A DNA stretch of 8,056 nucleotides from positions 1-8,056 of the forward strand of contig PKCQ01000095.1 of the NCBI GenBank assembly GCA_002862265.1, written 5' to 3'. The position numbers and the translations under genes were made by a program. Shown in pieces: positions 6,027-8,056 of the stretch; the stretch's first letter is position 1; each line of letters opens with the position of its first letter. The stretch is from Planctomycetaceae bacterium (lineage in GTDB: Bacteria; Planctomycetota; Planctomycetia; Pirellulales; Pirellulaceae). The notes under the pieces were generated by a model. That model was given only the letters and a program-made list of their open reading frames with translations. It did no database searches and was not told the origin of the DNA.

Positions 6027-6854
6027 ATGTACGAGAACCACTGGAATCTGACTCGTCGACCATTTGAAAATTGCCTCCAGCATGAGTCCTACTATCCGTC
6101 GGAAACACACCAAGCCGCCGTGCTAAAGCTGCGTTACGCGATCGAGTATCGCCGTGCCGCCGCGATTCTCTGCGGCCAAAGTGGCATGGGCAAGACTCTC
6201 GTTGTCGATGCCCTTACTCGTGATCTCAACGACGAGTTTCACCCCGTCTGCCACGTTGTATTCCCATATATGAATGGGGAGCAAATGGTTCGGTACGTCG
6301 TCGACGGTGTAACAGGACCGTCCGATACTGCCACCGAGCCAGCAAGCGACCTACAACGCTTTCAACATTTCCTTCAGCAGAACCTCGAGAGCAACCAGCA
6401 CGCTGTCATAGTTATTGATGAGGCTCACTTGCTCGAAGAAAACGAACTGCTGGAGCCGCTTCGATTGCTGTTGAATGTGGGAGCCAATCAAGCTGAAGGC
6501 GAGAGTGCATGGACTCTAGTTCTATCGGGTCATCCGATTCTACTCTCGCATGTAGAACGTAATCAGCCGCTGGATGAACGAATGAGCGTCAAATGCATGC
6601 TGAATCGTTTCGTCGCGGAAGAAACGACTGCGTACATCGAACATCGCTTGCGAGCCTGCGGAGTCAATACAGCTGAGGTCTTCGATTACCCAGCGCTCGA
6701 TGCCATCCACTTGTTAACCGAGGGCATCCCTAGACGCATCAATAGGCTATGCGATCTTGCAATGATGGTCGGTTACGCCGAGGATCGTGATCTCATCACG
6801 GCTGAAGTCGTTGAGAACGTCCAAACGGAACTCGCAGCCCCACGCGCCGCATAG
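6027..6854 (+). CDS. Gene C: ExeA/GspA-type AAA ATPase, 275 aa
   Basis: A cytoplasmic ATPase of the ExeA / MshM / PEP-CTERM secretion-ATPase group. The family's opening is clear: MYENHWNLTRRPFE (1-14), then SYYPSETHQAAVLKLRYAIE. Walker A is GQSGMGKT (50-57, K56, T57). Walker B is VIVIDEAHLL (127-136, D131, E132). Sensor-1-like WTLVLSGHP follows at 162-170, then the second-region LDERMSVKCMLNRF (182-195), which holds candidate arginine-finger residues. The C-terminal GIPRRINRLCDLAMM is the usual lid motif. All catalytic residues are present, unlike gene B. It stops after the AAA and lid regions. The transmembrane and peptidoglycan-binding parts of Aeromonas ExeA are missing, so membrane association would need a partner such as gene A or B. 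It starts 94 nt after gene B, probably in the same transcript. Relatives help assemble secretion pores or surface polysaccharide machinery; the substrate here is unknown. Confidence 0.92.
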   Translation: MYENHWNLTRRPFENCLQHESYYPSETHQAAVLKLRYAIEYRRAAAILCGQSGMGKTLVVDALTRDLNDEFHPVCHVVFPYMNGEQMVRYVVDGVTGPSDTATEPASDLQRFQHFLQQNLESNQHAVIVIDEAHLLEENELLEPLRLLLNVGANQAEGESAWTLVLSGHPILLSHVERNQPLDERMSVKCMLNRFVAEETTAYIEHRLRACGVNTAEVFDYPALDAIHLLTEGIPRRINRLCDLAMMVGYAEDRDLITAEVVENVQTELAAPRAA

Positions 6855-6869
6855 GCTGCGCCGAGCCTA
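6852..6869 (+). terminator. Small hairpin at the gene C stop codon, possible weak terminator
   Basis: TAGGCT (6852-6857) and AGCCTA (6864-6869) form a 6-bp stem with a 6-nt loop; the TAG of gene C is the first arm's start. No T-tract follows. The 95-nt gap to the convergent rnr end also holds ACGACT/AGTCGT arms around 6889-6908. A bidirectional terminator is expected here from the convergent layout, but none of the structures is convincing. Confidence 0.2.
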
Positions 6870-6949
6870 AAGCCTTGACGACTCCAGCCGCCTTTCGTCC
6901 AGTCGTTTAACAACCAGTCGCCGTCTTGCCCTAGCGCGTTCACCGAGAC

Positions 6950-8056
6950 TTATCGTCTCCGTTTCTTGCGAGCCGCTGGCTTGGACTTGGACCGGGCGGT
7001 TGGACTGCTGCGAACTTTCTTGATTGCCTTACCACTCTTGGTGGCTTTCTTATTGACTCGACTGTTGCCGATATCGCAACGAGCACTGTGATTGTTCACT
7101 ACGGAGAGCATTAGAACACGTCGCGTTAAATCGACTTCTTCAATTTTCACAGTCAGCTCATCACCCAGTCGAAATCGATTTCCGCCTCGGAACCCTTCCA
7201 GCACTTGCCCGCGTCTCTCAAAACGATAGCGATCGTTCGGCAAAGTCTTCACCGACACAAACCCTTCTGCCGGAAAACGTGTTCCACGAACATAAAACCC
7301 TTCGGGATTCACACCGCTGATGACTGCCGGCATGGTCTCACCAAGACGCTTGCTCAAAAAGTGCAACAGCTTGATCTTGATGATCTCCCGCTCGGCCCAT
7401 TCGGCGTTCTGCTCCTTATCCGAGCAGTGATGGCCAAGCGTGATCAAGACCGGTAGCGGATCGCCAGGAGTCTTGTTGCCGGCCAGGAGACGATTGATTG
7501 TTCGGTGCACTTGCAAGTCTGGATAGCGCCGAATCGGACTTGTGAAATGGCAATAGTGATCAAACTGCAAGGCGTAGTGGGTTTCCATCTCAGGCTGATA
7601 AACAGCTTTGCTCATCGATTTCAAAATCGCATAGTTGACCGCATAAGCGGTGGGCTTTCCTCGAGCTTGCTGCAGTACTTTCTGAATCTCAAAGCGACTC
7701 TCGAGACTCTCACACTTGATTCCAAGATCGCGCATAAACTCGTTGAGTTTCTGCATCTTGCGTCTCTCCGGAGGAGCATGTGCTCGACGTAAGAACGGAA
7801 TCTCCAGATCATCAAGCCAGGTAGCGACAGCCTGATTCGCCGCCAGCATAAATTCTTCGATCACCTGATGGCTTTCTGTGTGCTCTGTGATCCTCGCCCC
7901 TTTTACCTTGCCAGTCTTATCCAACTCAATCTTAATTTCAGGCATATGCAGTTCGAGCGCGCCATCTTCATTGCGATTGCGGCGCAAGACCATTGCCAGT
8001 TCATGCATGTCACCAACGAGCTGGAAAATCTCAGGCGTCAGTTTCCTTATAGCGTT
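6950..8056 (-). CDS. rnr: Ribonuclease R, C-terminal 368 residues (partial, cut by right edge)
   Basis: A processive 3'-to-5' exoribonuclease of the RNB/RNase II family that degrades structured RNA in the cytoplasm. The frame is open from the right edge (8056) to TAA at 6950-6952. The first methionine in view, at 8008, is internal: the 16 residues before it (starting NAIRKLTPEIF) continue the RNB domain. Numbering from the edge, the rest of the RNB domain covers about 1-235, with GALELHMPE, IEEFMLAANQAVA (66-78) and the diagnostic HFTSPIRRYPDLQVHR (170-185). An S1 RNA-binding domain follows at about 239-320 (GVNPEGFYVRG, then VKIEEVDLTRRVLMLSV). The last 45 or so residues are Lys/Arg/Ser-rich and end KKRRR. 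This basic tail separates RNase R from RNase II and aids unwinding of duplex RNA. The catalytic aspartates and the N-terminal cold-shock domains are beyond the edge. It converges with gene C, 95 nt away. Confidence 0.96.
   Translation of the reverse strand, partial: NAIRKLTPEIFQLVGDMHELAMVLRRNRNEDGALELHMPEIKIELDKTGKVKGARITEHTESHQVIEEFMLAANQAVATWLDDLEIPFLRRAHAPPERRKMQKLNEFMRDLGIKCESLESRFEIQKVLQQARGKPTAYAVNYAILKSMSKAVYQPEMETHYALQFDHYCHFTSPIRRYPDLQVHRTINRLLAGNKTPGDPLPVLITLGHHCSDKEQNAEWAEREIIKIKLLHFLSKRLGETMPAVISGVNPEGFYVRGTRFPAEGFVSVKTLPNDRYRFERRGQVLEGFRGGNRFRLGDELTVKIEEVDLTRRVLMLSVVNNHSARCDIGNSRVNKKATKSGKAIKKVRSSPTARSKSKPAARKKRRR

Overview
The window carries two housekeeping genes that are cut by its edges, with an unusual three-gene, same-strand unit between them. 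Gene organisation and protein style point to a planctomycete, probably of the Pirellula type: long disordered proteins, a CpsD/Wzc-like ATPase with a huge unstructured N-terminus, a compact ExeA-type ATPase, loose spacing and mid-range GC. This lineage is inferred; no rRNA or other marker is present to prove it.

Layout. (1) Positions 1-1908, minus strand: N-terminal half of cobalamin-dependent methionine synthase (metH), with the zinc/homocysteine domain and the methyltetrahydrofolate domain; the cobalamin and reactivation domains lie beyond the left edge. (2) Positions 1909-2378: a 470-nt divergent intergenic region. It holds a possible 70-residue Cys-rich small gene on the metH strand with a very good ribosome binding site, a 12-nt direct repeat, a hairpin in front of metH, a second imperfect inverted repeat, and a weak promoter candidate facing right. 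(3) Positions 2379-6854, plus strand: gene A (513 aa, single membrane span, Pro/Ser/Thr/Gln-rich), gene B (622 aa, about 400 disordered residues followed by a CpsD/MinD-like P-loop domain whose Walker A lysine is arginine), and gene C (275 aa, ExeA/GspA-type AAA ATPase with intact motifs). A strong 10-bp hairpin lies between A and B. (4) Positions 6950-8056, minus strand: C-terminal part of ribonuclease R (rnr), convergent with gene C.

How the genes may work together. A membrane protein, a tyrosine-autokinase-like ATPase and an ExeA-like ATPase occur in this order in the exosortase/PEP-CTERM exopolysaccharide loci of other bacteria (chain-length determinant, tyrosine autokinase, secretion ATPase). 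Here the trio stands alone, with no glycosyltransferase, polymerase or exosortase in view, and the kinase-like member appears to have lost kinase features. I infer a membrane-associated regulatory or export/envelope module in which gene A anchors, gene B scaffolds and gene C supplies ATP hydrolysis. Short recurring motifs in the disordered part of B, with one similar stretch in the cytoplasmic part of A, are candidate docking sites. None of this function is demonstrated by the sequence alone. No tRNA, rRNA, CRISPR array, insertion sequence or recognisable riboswitch was seen.
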